Source: Kappaphycus alvarezii
Taxonomy: Eukaryota; Rhodophyta; Florideophyceae; Gigartinales; Solieriaceae
Length of the DNA stretch: 64,000 nt
NCBI GenBank assembly: GCA_002205965.3
Contig: NADL03000739.1
Location: 62,001 to 126,000, forward strand
Direction of reading: 5' to 3'
Below, piece by piece: positions 10,701-22,142 of the stretch (the stretch's first letter is position 1; every line of letters starts with the position of its first letter). The notes under the pieces were generated by a model. It saw nothing but the letters and a program-made list of their open reading frames with translations. It was not told the origin of the DNA and did not search any database. A program made the translations under genes and the position numbers.

Positions 10701-12564
10701 GCAGTCGTACTTGAGCATTTCTGCTGTGGTTAATCCGTTTGGGGAAAACGCATTTGTTTCGTGTGCAATGTTGTCGGCCCTTTTCGATGCATACAGTTCT
10801 GACCAATTCGCAATGGAAGTGCTCTTCATCCCGGAGGCCACGCAAATCAACGAACGGCATCAAAGCGCCGTCGGAATTTTCAAAGTTTCTAGTCAGTCCG
10901 CACGCAAGCTTTAGTGAAGGCTCTAACACAAGAATCCCACCATTGGCTACTTTCTCTCGACTCCCACATCAAAAGGTCATCACGTTTCAGTTGAGCCTCC
11001 AAGGACATGGTTTGTAGCATCCCATGCGACAAATTATGACATGGATAACATTGTTTTGACAAGCCTTCCAGACAATGTTCACACGTTTCCATGCAGAGTA
11101 CCAGCTCAAGGATCTAATCGTGGAGGGTTCATGTATTGATGAGAAAGAGGACCCGCCACGAGGGTTGAAACTGTACTGAGAAACGATGCCGGTGTTTCCA
11201 CAGATACCCTTGTGATGGCAAACTTGGGTTACTTTCAACTCAGAGTTCCTCGTCCGGGGCGGTGGCTTCTTAGACTAGCATGGTCCAAGCTCCACAGTAT
11301 TTTCCTTGAAAGCAATGGAGATGTACTCAGGATTGATCAAGACCGTATACAAGGCTGATGATTTTGGAAGGGTTCCAATTCTTGTGGAATCCTTGAGCGG
11401 CGCTCGTGGTATACTTCTGCGTGTCCAGCGAAAGCAAGGAATGGAGGACAAATCCGTCTTGGACCCCTCAAGCGCATTACACACTCCATCACCTGCGTCG
11501 ATGGGTGGACGCATAGGAGCAATAGCTGAAATCCCTGTATAAAGGAAAGAGTGGAGGTCCAAGTTGGAGTCGAGCGATTCGGAATCGAATACGGAGCGAA
11601 TAAATGTCTTTACAGTAGCCACTGGTCACCTATACGAAAGGTTTATGAAGATTATGATGATAAGCGCAACAAGCATGCAAGCAGACCTGTCAAATTCTGG
11701 TTGCTTGAGAACTACCTTTCACCATCGTTCAAGAAGATGCTTCCTTCTCTTGCGAAGAGACTGGGTTGTGAAATCGGGTTGGTTACGTACAAATGGCCGA
11801 TATGGCTACGAGCAAGACTGAAAAGCAACGCATTATCTGGGCTTACAAGATCTTGTTTTTAGACGTGTTGTTTCCCCTTGATGTTGGGAGAATTATTTTT
11901 GTGGACTCTGACCAAGTAATCCGTGGAGATCTGGCAGAATTAATGGATATTGACTTGGAGGGTGCACCTTACGGTTATGTTCCATTTTGCGACTCTAGAA
12001 AGGAATTGGAGCCCTTTCGCTTTTGGGAGACGGGATTCTGGCAGAAACATTGCGTGGGGCTAAATACAGAATTTCGGCCTCTACGTTGTCGATCTTAACC
12101 GCTTCGAGAAACTGCGGCGGGGGATACATTGCGCATGATATACCAGAGCCTGAGTGCTGACCCCAATTCTCTTGCCAACTTGGACCAGGACTTACCCAAC
12201 TACGCCTCTGTAAGTTCACTAGGTACTAGTCAAGTGGTTCCTATCTTTGATCTCCCCGCAGATTGGTTGTGGTGTGAGACATGGTGCGATGATGAAAGCA
12301 AAAAGACAGCAAAGGCCATTGATCTTTGCAACAATCCGCTCACCAAAGAACCGAAACTGAAAGCGCCAAGCGAATAATAAGTGAATGGGTTGAATACGAT
12401 GACTTTGCCTCGGAGATGACGGAGAAATTTACAAAGAAATTGCACATAGTCAACCTACGAGGCAGCAAGAAGGCACGAACAACAGTGGCAGTACGCCATG
12501 TCACTTGAAAGACAAATGTGAAGCCCCGTTGACAGATGATGAGTCCGTAAAGATAGAGCTGTAG
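7759..12564 (+). CDS. UDP-glucose:glycoprotein glucosyltransferase (UGGT)
   Basis: UGGT re-glucosylates misfolded N-glycoproteins in the ER lumen so that calnexin/calreticulin retain them. The first true ATG is at 7,759 and starts a hydrophobic signal peptide ([16 protein letters not shown]). An 82-bp GT-AG intron follows (7,906-7,987). The long N-terminal half reads as the family's folding-sensor region. The catalytic GT24 domain at about 11,600-12,370 has [19 protein letters not shown], the DxD-bearing [42 protein letters not shown], and [12 protein letters not shown]. About ten frame changes and one in-frame TAA (8,975-8,977) break the frame while motifs stay intact, so I read it as a real gene with sequence errors. 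One frame ends at 12,508; another ends at 12,564 with KIEL, which resembles an ER-retrieval signal. It is convergent with the monooxygenase gene. Confidence 0.9.
7906..7987 (+). other. Intron 1 of UGGT (82 bp)
   Basis: The donor CAG|GTAAGT and acceptor CGCACAG|GTA are canonical. Removing the interval joins the signal-peptide exon (ending AWVAQ) to [14 protein letters not shown] in frame. This shows that the host uses short GT-AG introns. Confidence 0.8.
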
Positions 12565-12705
12565 CATCACGCTCGCAGCGAGAAATCTACATGAAATCAT
12601 GAGGGCAGCAATCACCCCCCGCAGTATCTTCCCTCAAGATTGCTGACTCTTGGATAAACAGCTAGCAATAGAATTGCCGACGTCTGCAAATGTTATACTG
12701 TATAT

Positions 12706-14181
12706 TTAACACATATCAACGCGAGGGGTGGCCGCCTGAATGAAAGCATTACCTGCAGCTCCAGTGAGCCCGGCGATGCGAAAGAGATTGTTGCGCAGGG
12801 TTTTACCAAGGGGACCCCGCTGGGTTTCGAGGTTTCCAATCAGTCGAGAACTCTCCATTATAGCTTCAACGGGACGTTTGCGAATGCTCTGATACCGATG
12901 TAGTGCCTGCCCTAGTCCGTCCGAATCTATGCCGATTCTGGATAGGGCCACTGCTAAGGCCCTGGCATCCTGGATTGCCTGATTGGCGCCCTGGCCAAGA
13001 AACGGGGCATTGCGTGAGCTAATACGTTTGATTCCGTGTGAGGGGCCGTGTGATGGAATTGTTAGTTATGTGGCCCGTATCCTATTTCCACAATGAATCA
13101 AACGGATGGGCGAAAAACTTACCTGCATCTCCGACAAGGACGCAAGTTCCTCCTGAAAACCACGACGGAAGTTTGGTGTGATAGTAAACCCCTGTTTCAA
13201 TGAACTTTGTGGCATTTGCAAACGTGTCCCTGAGGGCAGTAGGCATGCCACATTGCTCCATTCTGACTGTTGAAATCTTCCCGTACCCCAGCTTCATCTT
13301 TGTAAAGTCGTTCTGTGCAACTCGTCGATCATCGCGAAATGTCAGTGCCAAGGCCTCTGTGTCCGAATATCGGACCCGCTGCATATCTCAAGGCGTAGCC
13401 GCCGTCTCCAAACCATTGCTCCACAGTGTTTCTGGCCAACTCGGAGGTTCCGTTTGGGTTGATGGCCCACTGGACACGAAGCCCACTATATCTGGGTGGT
13501 GTTGTTTCGCCGGCACATATGCTCTGACCGTGGAACGGATACCGTCGGCACCGATAACAAGGTCAAATGACTGTGTTTCATCCCCACTTGCCAGCACAAA
13601 GCGGCGGTCGTACCTATGAACTACATCTGTAACCTTAAATACCGGGCCCTCTGCAAATTGTAACTTGGTCCACCTGCACCTCCGTGGAAGAGCAACTGCT
13701 GCAACTGGTCACGCATGATCGTCATACACAGATGCTGGTCGCCATCCCCAAGAAATTCCCCGCGCGTCGGTTCATTCTCAGAACTTTCCCACCTCAACCT
13801 CAAAAGCACATCCCCACCAGTCTCCCTTGCCACAACAAAATCCATGCGGCGCGCATACCGCCAAAGGTCAAGGCCATAACACTTGACCAAGACAGCCGCG
13901 CCGCCGTTAATATTCAACGGACCGCCCAGACCCATGTCCAGCGCCGGGCGTGGCTCGAACATCGTGACATGCTCCACCCGGTGCCCGCGATTCGTACCAA
14001 TGCAAGCGCAGTGGCTAGACCTGCTAGCCCGCGCCGGCAATCCCTACGGTTTTCGGTTTAGGCGTTTTGGAGGAAAGGGCGCTGCAGACTGGGCGGGAGG
14101 CGTGAAAGGTGAAGGGGGGCTTGGGTGTGTTTGCGGCGCAGGAGGGGGGGGCATTCGGGCGGGGATGAATGATAGGCGCAT
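12706..14181 (-). CDS. FAD-dependent aromatic-hydroxylase/epoxidase-like monooxygenase
   Basis: This is a group A flavoprotein monooxygenase, the fold of salicylate hydroxylase and zeaxanthin epoxidase. Read on the minus strand, the Rossmann motif TVGIAGAG then LAGLATALAL lies near 14,000-14,050, followed by FEPRPALDMGLGGPLNINGG. The DG motif (LVIGADGIRSTVRAYV) is at about 13,550. The GD motif is split by an intron: VLVGDA, then AHAMPRFLGQGANQAIQDAR at about 13,000. An ATG at 14,181 gives a Pro/Ser/Arg-rich leader with no acidic residues before the FAD domain, which could be an organelle leader. At least four frameshifts interrupt the gene. Substrate cannot be told; xanthophyll epoxidation is possible but unsupported. 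It ends about 140 bp from the end of UGGT. Confidence 0.8.
13019..13122 (-). other. Intron in the monooxygenase gene (104 bp)
   Basis: On the minus strand the donor is GATGCAG|GTAAGT and the acceptor TATTAG|CTCACGC. Splicing restores the GDAAHAMPRF motif exactly, which supports both the intron and the gene model. Confidence 0.8.
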
Positions 14182-14604
14182 TTTGATTTAGTGATGGGGT
14201 ATGGTTTCAGGTCTGGTTATGGGCCGGTTGTTGACGATGTGTGGAGCAGTGGGCGTTGCAAGAGAGGAATTTATGGATGGGGAGGTTTCGGAGACTTGGC
14301 GCCATGGTTTCATGGACAAATGCTTGTGTCTGGTCAAGTTGTAGGATCCCTCGATTCGACTCACGGCAAGATCTCTTTGCAGAAGGCACAGCATTCATTT
14401 AGTGATTTTTCTGTGGTCCGGATCATCAACGTTCATTGCTGTTATTGTTATTGTACCTTTGCTCACGTCCCTCTTCGCTTTGTTCCAATTTCAACCTACA
14501 TGACTTGCCTCGTGGCGGACGTGTAACATCTGGTTGGGTGTGAGCCGAGTAGTCGGACTCGTCAGTGTGCCGCACAGACACAGTTTGAACCAAAAGATGT
14601 TACA

Positions 14605-14712
14605 ACAGTACTGTACAGTTACTTTGTATGGCTCATGTTTTTAGTACTGTACTGAGCTGCACTTGACCAGTTGAACAGTAATTACTGTACTGTATGGAGC
14701 AGTACAGTCTCA
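14605..14712. promoter_or_regulatory. TACTGTACAGT-type cluster upstream of TsaD
   Basis: ACAGTACTGTACAGTTAC, TAGTACTGTACTGAG, AATTACTGTACTGTATGG and GCAGTACAGTC are packed within about 110 bp. The cluster lies 230-340 bp before the TsaD ATG and some 420 bp upstream of the divergent monooxygenase start, so it could serve both. Function is inferred from position. Confidence 0.45.
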
Positions 14713-14943
14713 CTCGTCGCCCGTCGCATTGTGACATCCATGTGAATCTCAAGATTACATTGACACTTCGCTTCCTCATCCACTTTCAATTCGACTCCTG
14801 CAACCTCGCTGCATTCAACGAACAAAAACCTTGCCCACCTCTTCCAACAACAACTTTCCCCTGCACAAAGCCGTCTACAATTGGCCATTATCCACTCTGA
14901 GTTCTTCAACTCACAGGCCCACGGGTTCCCCCTCCGTCAACAA

Positions 14944-16392
14944 ATGCCAAATCTTAGAGCCTTTCTCCCCGCCTCAATGAACCGCGTCAAGCCTTTGCCC
15001 CCGCTCATCCGCTCCGTTTTCACACATGGCCCACTCCCAACCCTCATCGTTTCTGCCCCACACCCTCTCCTCACCCCCATTCACCCCTCATCCACGCACC
15101 CTCCCTCGGCACATCCTTCCGTAGAACATGGACCTGCTCCACCAGCCGCCGACGCCGCAACATCGGCGTCCCTAAGGGGTCGACCTAGGCGATCCCCACG
15201 TCCAGTTGACCCCCGACCAAACCCATGGGAAGACTATCTCGTCCCCGAACTACCCGGCAATTCCCGTGTCAAAGACCCCTCCCGCTTCCATCCCGACAAA
15301 TCATTCCTCGTACTCGGCGTAGAAAGCTCTTGCGACGACACCGCCGCCGCCGTTGTACGCTCCGATGGCACTATTCTAGGCGACTGTCGTATTTCGCAGG
15401 ACCAGTTGACGCAGGAATGGGGCGTGTGTGGTTCCACATGTCGCGCGAGATGCGCATCAAGACGCGATTCAGAGGTCATTTCATCTGCGCTTGACCAAGC
15501 GTCGGTTCGTGCCGACGAGCTTGATGCCATCGGGGTTACCATGGGTCCGGGGCTGGAGGTTTGTTTGAGAGTGGGGTATCGGGCAGCAGAGACCTGCCAT
15601 ACAGTTGGACAAGGATTTTGTGGCAGTAAATCATCTCGAGGCGCATGTGCTCATTGCGCGGGCGGGTCACACGGGAGTGGATGTGGAGTTTCCGTTCCTC
15701 ACTCTGCTGGTATCCGGTGGTCACTGTCAATTGCTTGTTGCATATGACGTGGCGAATTACGAGGTGGTGGGGGCACGCTGGATGATGCGCTCGGGGAGGC
15801 GTACGATAAGACGGCTCGGCTTCTCGGGTTGCAGGTGGGGGGTGGGGGCGGACCTGCATTGGAAGAGCTCGCTCGTCGGGGGAACCCCGAAGCAATCCCG
15901 TTTCGGATCCCGATGCGGGATCGCGCGGATTGCAATTTTTCGTTTGCAGGGCTCAAGACCTCTGTACGCATGGCGATTGATAAGCTGGGAGGGGAGGACG
16001 CGGTACGGGGAGATGAAAAATTGATGGCTGATGTGGCGGCAAGCTTCCAGGAGACGGCGGTTCGACACCTGGAGCAACGAGTTGGGCGGGCGTTAAAGTT
16101 GTGTGAAGAACATGGGACAGGCGGGAAAACGCTGGTGGTGTCGGGGGGGGTGGCGGCGAATGCGGTGGTGAGGAATCGGTTGGAAGGGGTGTGTGCAAGA
16201 TACGGGTGGAAATGCGCGATTCCACCGATGAGACTGTGCACGGACAATGGGGTGATGGTTGGTTGGGCTGCTGTGGAGCGGCTGCGGAAGGGCATTGCGG
16301 ATGATCATAAGAATTTGGATGTGCGAGCGAGGTGGCCGCTTGCGGGATTGGGAATGCTGGCGACGCCTTTACCAAAGGATGTGGCGCGATGA
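14944..16392 (+). CDS. Organellar TsaD/Qri7-type tRNA threonylcarbamoyladenosine transferase
   Basis: TsaD (Kae1/Qri7/OSGEPL1) transfers the threonylcarbamoyl group to A37 of ANN-decoding tRNAs. Seen: FLVLGVESSCDDTAAAVV near 15,300; the metal-binding segments HMSREM at about 15,440 and VNHLEAHVLIA near 15,625; FLTLLVSGGHCQLL near 15,700; FSFAGLKTSVR near 15,945; VVSGGVAANAVVRNRL near 16,135; and the C-terminal CTDNGVMVGWAAVE. The first ATG (14,944) gives about 110 residues before the catalytic domain, rich in Pro/Ser/Arg, far longer than bacterial TsaD and suggesting organelle import (Qri7/OSGEPL1 group). Frame changes occur around 15,420-15,475, 15,600, 15,770 and 15,835; the last could hide a short intron. 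The motifs are intact, so the gene is probably functional. Confidence 0.9.
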
Positions 16393-17198
16393 TTGGACGA
16401 GTGGGAGGTGAAACAGAGCGGAGGATGCGGGAGGAGGGAGGAGGAGCTTGTAAGGTGTTGGTTGGAGAGATTCGCGGGGTGTGTGTGTGTGACGGGGTAA
16501 CGGATGGACTGGCTCGATGGGGTGGGTGGTTTTCAAAGGGATTGCGAGTTTGTCGCGAGGGGATTATGTGATGGGGTGGGTGAGGGAGGCGCAGGCAGGA
16601 GGTATACGTGACGTAACAGAAAAGATCGGTTCCGTAGGCGGGGCTGGGTTGAGGGGGAAGTGGGATAAAGATGTGAGGATGTGTGAATTACAGAACGGGG
16701 GCGTGCATGATGAGTTGTGCTTTTTTTTGTGCTGATTGGGTATGGAGGGAAGGCGGGAACGGGAATTGATGATTGTGAGTTGATCACGGTGTTTCGTCCT
16801 TCGTTTGGAGTGTGGAATTTTGACTTGCGGATTAGAAGAGAGAAAGGGGCTCCCAAGTTGTTGAATTTCGAATCATTAGATGAGAATTGGGCGCGGAGGG
16901 GGGTACATGTATGTGTACGTAGGATACAAGTGATGGCACCACTATATAGTTTGAGATATAGAGTTTGGAATGGGAGTGGGATCTTGGATGGTGGTGGCGG
17001 TGGCGGTGGCGATTTGGGAGAGGGGAAGCTGGAAATTGGTGAGTGAGCTGATGTAGTGCAAGATATATTTAGAACAGCGGCCACAGCCATTTACAGTAAT
17101 TACGGAGAATAAGCGTCAACGAACTGGAGCAACGGTCGGTCGGCTGGACAGGCAGAGCGGAGAACGGTGCTAGGGGAGAAAGCCTCGATTCGCATGCT
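16393..17198. other. G-rich tract downstream of TsaD
   Basis: The plus strand is strikingly G/GA-rich, including GGTGGTGGCGGTGGCGG at about 16,990. This creates a 185-codon Pro/Ser-rich open frame on the minus strand (16,533-17,090) with no recognisable motif. I treat it as a composition artefact, though a small Pro-rich gene cannot be excluded. Confidence 0.35.
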
Positions 17199-17272
17199 GG
17201 GTACAGTACTGTACAGTATTGCCATTTGAGTGCCATGGGAGTATGTACTGTACAGTACAGTACTGTACTTTG
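17199..17272. promoter_or_regulatory. Best palindrome array: repeated TACTGTACAGTAC
   Basis: GGTACAGTACTGTACAGTAT at 17,200-17,219 and TACTGTACAGTACAGTACTG with TAC following at 17,245-17,267 form nearly perfect nested palindromes built from alternating TACTG and TACAG. They lie in a spacer with no adjacent gene start on either side within 800 bp, so a promoter role is less clear than at the other clusters. Confidence 0.5.
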
Positions 17273-20200
17273 CCGTGATAGCCATTAATATAGTATTCCC
17301 ACATTTTCGCACCAGATTTCAAGGGCTACACGCGCCGATGGTTCTGACACGTTCACTAAAAATGAGGCTGAGACAAGATGTAAATGCATTACGGAGAACA
17401 GGATTAGGTTGAAAGTGGTGCACCTTGCGCTGTTCAATTGCTGGCCGGCCACAAGCCAGAGCCTGCCCAAGCCTCTGGCTGCTAGAATGAGTATTTCTTG
17501 AAAAGAAGGTTGGAGAGCAATGCAGTAGCAGTAGTTTGAGAGTACGCTCTTGTTTGAACACAAACACGAAACTAAAGGCAAGCAGAGCGTTTGAAATGTG
17601 ATTCTATGGGTTGAGGCAACGGACGAATCAGAGGGGAGGGTGTGGAGAGATGACACTGGCCGAGAGTTGGCACGACAGGGCACAAACATTACGTTTATGT
17701 GCAGTATTAGGATATGTCCTGCACTGTAGTTGGGTCGTGCTGCTGCGATCTCAAAAAGAGGCCGACTAAAGGTTCCTCCTTAATATCGTTCAGGACTACC
17801 GTATTGTGATCAACATCAATACTGTAGGGGCACCTTGCTTAGCATTCGTACCTCCTGTACCGTACTGTACTAAACCTTACAGGCTACTGTATGTTCACAT
17901 TGTCCCGTCCAAGATTATATTTTGCATTACGGTATCGTAGTTTGCAATTTTCTGCAATATTGCATCGCACTCGTAAGGTTCTGTATTGTACTGTCCAGCA
18001 AATACTCGACTTTATAATGAGATGACTATTACCGCACTAATGTAATTCATCATTCCACAAACTTTTTGCGCAAAGATTTTTCATCCACCTAACCGATGCA
18101 GCACCGCCAGAGAAACATCACTCTTCTTGGACCCAAATTACAAGATAGATTCTGAGATTTGGCATGATATCTGGGATTTTTAAAAAACTCAGGGGAGTCG
18201 CCAGAGGCGCATCGCTATAGCCGATTCATTTCGTGGATGAGATTCGCAAGAGTGACATGACATTATCTGCCGCATGGACTCTGCAAATAGGCAAGAACAC
18301 GGCAGTGCTGTCCTTGATCATGAAAAGGGTAAGACAAACTGGCATTCGTAGAAACGCAAATTATTTACACTATTCTCGGCGATAACATCAAAGTCAAAAG
18401 CATTTCTCAGCCCTGACAAGTGTTCCCTCTCTGTTTCGCGGTTGGTGGGCGGCAGTGGTAACCAAGTCATAAAAACTTGTTCAAAGGCGGTGCGAATCCA
18501 CGGAACATTCATCCTATCGCTTGAAATAACTTGCCGCACAAACAAAGCGGACATACTTGCCAACCAGATCCGAGCAAAAGCTCACTTGCAATTCTCGCTC
18601 CATCACTGCACACCCGAGCCACTTACTCTCGATACAAAACCGTCACAGGTCTAGAGACCAACGAGCTGTGACGATGTACCACAGTCTCGAAAGATTCACC
18701 GTGCCCCGAGCACAACTCGGCTGTTGTCCTGCACAGTCACTGAATGAACAGCGTTGCGGAGCACCGCGCGATCTCAAAATATTTTCGATGTATTATTTTT
18801 TACGGCTCACTGCAGCGCAACCGTCAGCTCAAATTTCGTGGACTGTATGATTACGGCACATGCTGTACAACCGAGTACAACAGCATTCCGCCGGCGGTAG
18901 TGCACATTGCGGCAGAAAATGCGTCGACTGGTACAGTGTTTGTAGTATCTGGTTGCAACATTGCAAACTCTGTGCATACTGTACCGTAGGTAGTGCAGTA
19001 AATATAGTACGGTGCGGTATGAGCATAGCGCTCTCGAGACGTTGATGCTGTTTGGGGCGGTCGGGAGGGGCGTAGGCGACACCGCTGGAGGCGCTACAAA
19101 GTCTTGAAATAATTGGAAGCGGAATAATGTACCGTACAGTAGGGATGTCGACATTGCTGGCATTTATTGTTCCTTTTGGCAACCGGAACGAGAAAATGTG
19201 TTCCGCTGACTCCAACAAAAATTACAGGAAACAACTGTCAGTTTTTCCACACATCATCCCGTTCTAATGCACTCGCTGACATTATTATTATTTCCAGTTC
19301 GCCCACATCATCAAAACTTTTTCTGAAAAGCACACTCTTCCACGGTTTATTTCTTTAAAAATGCACTATTTGCAATTGGAATTATAATGATTGACGTCAA
19401 TCAACATACAACCTGTTTATCCAATTATAACGCCGCACGTGTGAGATCCATTCTCTCATATGTTTTTCTTAAAAATTATATACAACAATTAAAGTCACAT
19501 GTGCACTAATTGCGTTTTTCATTAGAAAATGAAGCACAAGGTGTTTCCCGCACCGTACAACAGGCAAATCGCGGAAAACGTGATTATTTTAATCACCAAA
19601 TTTTTTGCATTTTGCTGCGCCAAGATTCACCGGCGATGATCACTGCTTCTAGATTTCCGTTCAACACTCAAACTGGACGCCTTTCTTCACTCCTCCTCCA
19701 CGTCCGCCCTCCCCGTACCGCCGGGCCTCTTTGCGAGTCTTGCTAATCACCAAACGCATCGACCACCCACTAACAGCTATACGTGCACGCGTTACAACCC
19801 TCAATTTCAAACACCACCGCAAAAATCCGTGCCATGATTTTCCTTGTTCATTGACCCTGTCCTCTTCCACCCTCGCCTCTCAAATTCTTCATACTCTCCT
19901 TGCATTTCGCCTGTCAACAGCCCCTCCCCATTGCCTTCTTAAGCCCCTCATTCCCTGCTCCATCTCCCTCGCTCGTTATTCTCCAGACCCTCGTGCACTG
20001 TTTCCCCTGCCCTGTCTGCTGCCACATTTCGGATATCACCCTGGCATCCTTGAGCCCTGTTGCGCCCAACACGATTCCGCCTTACAAACAGACCCGACTC
20101 CCCACTCATTTGCATTTCATCTGTTCCAAACCCCATTTGACTTTTACTGCCCGCTCACTGCCCTACCACCTCACTGCTTCCCCCATCAATCACCACCCGC

Positions 20201-20345
20201 TACCAATTGACCACTCTTTCCTACCCTGTTCTTGTTTCCCCCACGGTCTTGTATCCAATCGACGCCCGCTCTCCCCTGTCCTCTCGAAACAACCCCATTC
20301 CTGCATTCTCATCGCTCCCGTCGTTCCTCTCCTTACCCTCTCCGT
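17273..20345. other. 3 kb spacer before the MYB gene
   Basis: No conserved protein or RNA gene was recognised. It contains further scattered palindrome variants (TACCGTACTGTACT at about 17,860; TACAGTG, CTGTACCG and TACCGTACAGTA between 18,880 and 19,142). An AT-rich block lies at 19,230-19,620, and a strongly pyrimidine-rich block of about 450 bp (19,850-20,340) runs directly up to the MYB start and may be its promoter and 5' leader. Open frames in the pyrimidine-rich block look like composition effects. Confidence 0.4.
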
Positions 20346-21782
20346 ATGTTCTCGGTAATGGCACCTCACCGTCACATTGCTCCCGGGACCGCAGTTCCGT
20401 TACCCCTAGCCCCTGCAGCCCCACCACCACCCTCCACTCCGCAATTGAATCCCGCAACACCCCCCCGCCGGCCCCCAACGATGTCTTTGTCGTCGGAGAT
20501 CAAGCATTCAACGGCAGAGGCTATGAAGTCTGTGGTGTCCGCAATCAAAGGGGAAGACTCTGTGGTCGTATAGGCGCTTGTCCATTCCATGCCAAGATGA
20601 ACAACGCGGCCAAACGCCCTCGCCCTGCCAACGGCGCCTCAGACGCTGCCAATGCACTTCTACCCTCCTCTTCTTCCGCTTTACATGCCAATGGCACCGC
20701 ACCTCGCCGTTTGTCAATCCCCCGCAAAAGTCCCGCTTTAAGCGCTCGTGGACTGAAGATGAGCATCGTAAGTTTCTTACCGCCATGAAGCGCTATGGCA
20801 AGGGCAAGTGGAAGGAAATCGCCGGAGAGGTCGGCTCAAGGACTGCCAATCAGTGTCAGTCTCATGCCCAAAAGTTCTTTTTGAGGCAGGCTAAGAGCGA
20901 TGACCAGCGTAAGAAAAAGTCGATCCATGACATTACTGAGGACGACGTCACGACAGATTTGCAGAGATTGACCGCCGCCTGGACAGCCACGGCCTCGCAG
21001 AATGTGTCCCAAGGCTTGTCGCAGACTTCCTCCCAGACGGCTAAGATGACGACAGTCCCGTTGTCTTCCATGGCATCATCTCCGATGTCTCCCGTCCGTT
21101 TTGCACTGCCGTGCCGCTGGCACCTCATCAGCCTGGAGAGACCAGCGTCCCTCTGACTATGGACGCCTCGACTTCGACAACGACAAATGACTTTGCGCTG
21201 GCCACATCGATGGGCATGGCGACTGGCTTGAACCTTGCCATGAACGGAGAAGCGGACGGGCTACTGGGATTATCCGCTCCCCCGGCGGCACCAAACACGT
21301 CGGGGACACTCTCTTCTCCGATTGGAACGAGCGCACTTCAGACCACAGACGTCGTCCGCTGCGGCCAACTCGTTATCAGTTGTGGCCAACTCGAATGGCC
21401 TCTCCACTGTCCCCGTGGTGCTGCCTGTGACTAGTCTAGGCCTACAGTATGCCTCCATGGCCAGCCATTCTTGAATTCTTCCGTCGGGAATCCCAGTATG
21501 GCGGCCGTAATGGCTCCCGCACAGATTCCCAAGATACGTGTCACTGTGCATGTAAACGGCAGGGAAGGCGGCGGCAAGGCCCTCATGCTGCCGCAGACCA
21601 TGGAAGAGTTCTTTCAACACGCGGAGGACAAGCTCCAAGTCGAGGGGCCACTTTCTCGGGTGTTTACCAGGAGCGGCGCAGAAATTACGCTTTTGGATGA
21701 AATGTGTCCAGATGATACATTGTGGCTCTCTTGTGGAGAAGAGTTTATGACCCCCAGAAGGGTTGCTGTTGGACGCGGGTAA
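20346..21782 (+). CDS. Zinc-knuckle + SHAQKYF MYB transcription regulator with KHA-like C-terminal domain
   Basis: Three parts can be read. A cysteine motif C-x9-C-x5-C-x2-H (VCGVRNQRGRLCGRIGACPF then H) lies near 20,530-20,590. A single MYB repeat follows at about 20,735-20,880, with RSWTEDEHRKFLTAMKRYGK, GKWKEIAGEV and the diagnostic NQCQSHAQKFF. After a Ser/Thr/Gln-rich linker, the C-terminus (21,530-21,760) has IRVTVHVNG, VFTRSGAEITLLDE and DDTLWLSCGEEFM, which resembles the ubiquitin-like KHA domain of KCTD9 and plant potassium channels. SHAQKYF proteins bind DNA as nuclear regulators. The start at 20,346 is the first ATG after the pyrimidine tract; MAPHRHIA begins four codons later. Two or three frame changes interrupt the model, one between the knuckle and the MYB repeat, which could be an intron. 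Confidence 0.8.
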
Positions 21783-22142
21783 ATGTGACTGACTTTCTGA
21801 CGAACTGAGTACTTTATCGGCCGTTGTATAGGATGGAATGTCCTTTCCAATGTCTACTTCGTTAAAGTGTAGTTGAACGGATTAATCTGGGTACCCGTGG
21901 AAGAACCCTTCGCTAGAGTGCTGTCTGAAGGGCCCACACTCAAGTAACTGATACATGAAGAGAACCTTAGGGCACATCCCTCGACTCTAACAGTAAACGA
22001 GTTTTTTTTGAAGTCATTTTGCGTAACTTCCACGAAACCCCCGCGGCGCATACAGTAGTGCGCCTTTGGCATCAGCAGATACACTGCCCCATACCAGGGC
22101 GAGCGTGATGATGGACCAAACTGGGTGGGGTCCCAAAGGAGT
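21783..22142. other. Intergenic region between convergent genes
   Basis: A 360-bp spacer between the 3' ends of the MYB and L2 genes. No gene, repeat or palindrome cluster was seen, as expected for a region without promoters. Confidence 0.5.

Noticed and set aside
16533-17090. 185-codon minus-strand open frame downstream of TsaD
   Set aside because: It is Pro/Ser-rich, has no motif, and lies opposite a G-rich tract, so the absence of stops is expected from composition.
19850-20340. Open frames of 150-160 codons upstream of the MYB start
   Set aside because: They overlap in several frames of a pyrimidine-rich tract and show only Pro/Ser/Leu/His bias; they are better read as promoter and leader sequence.
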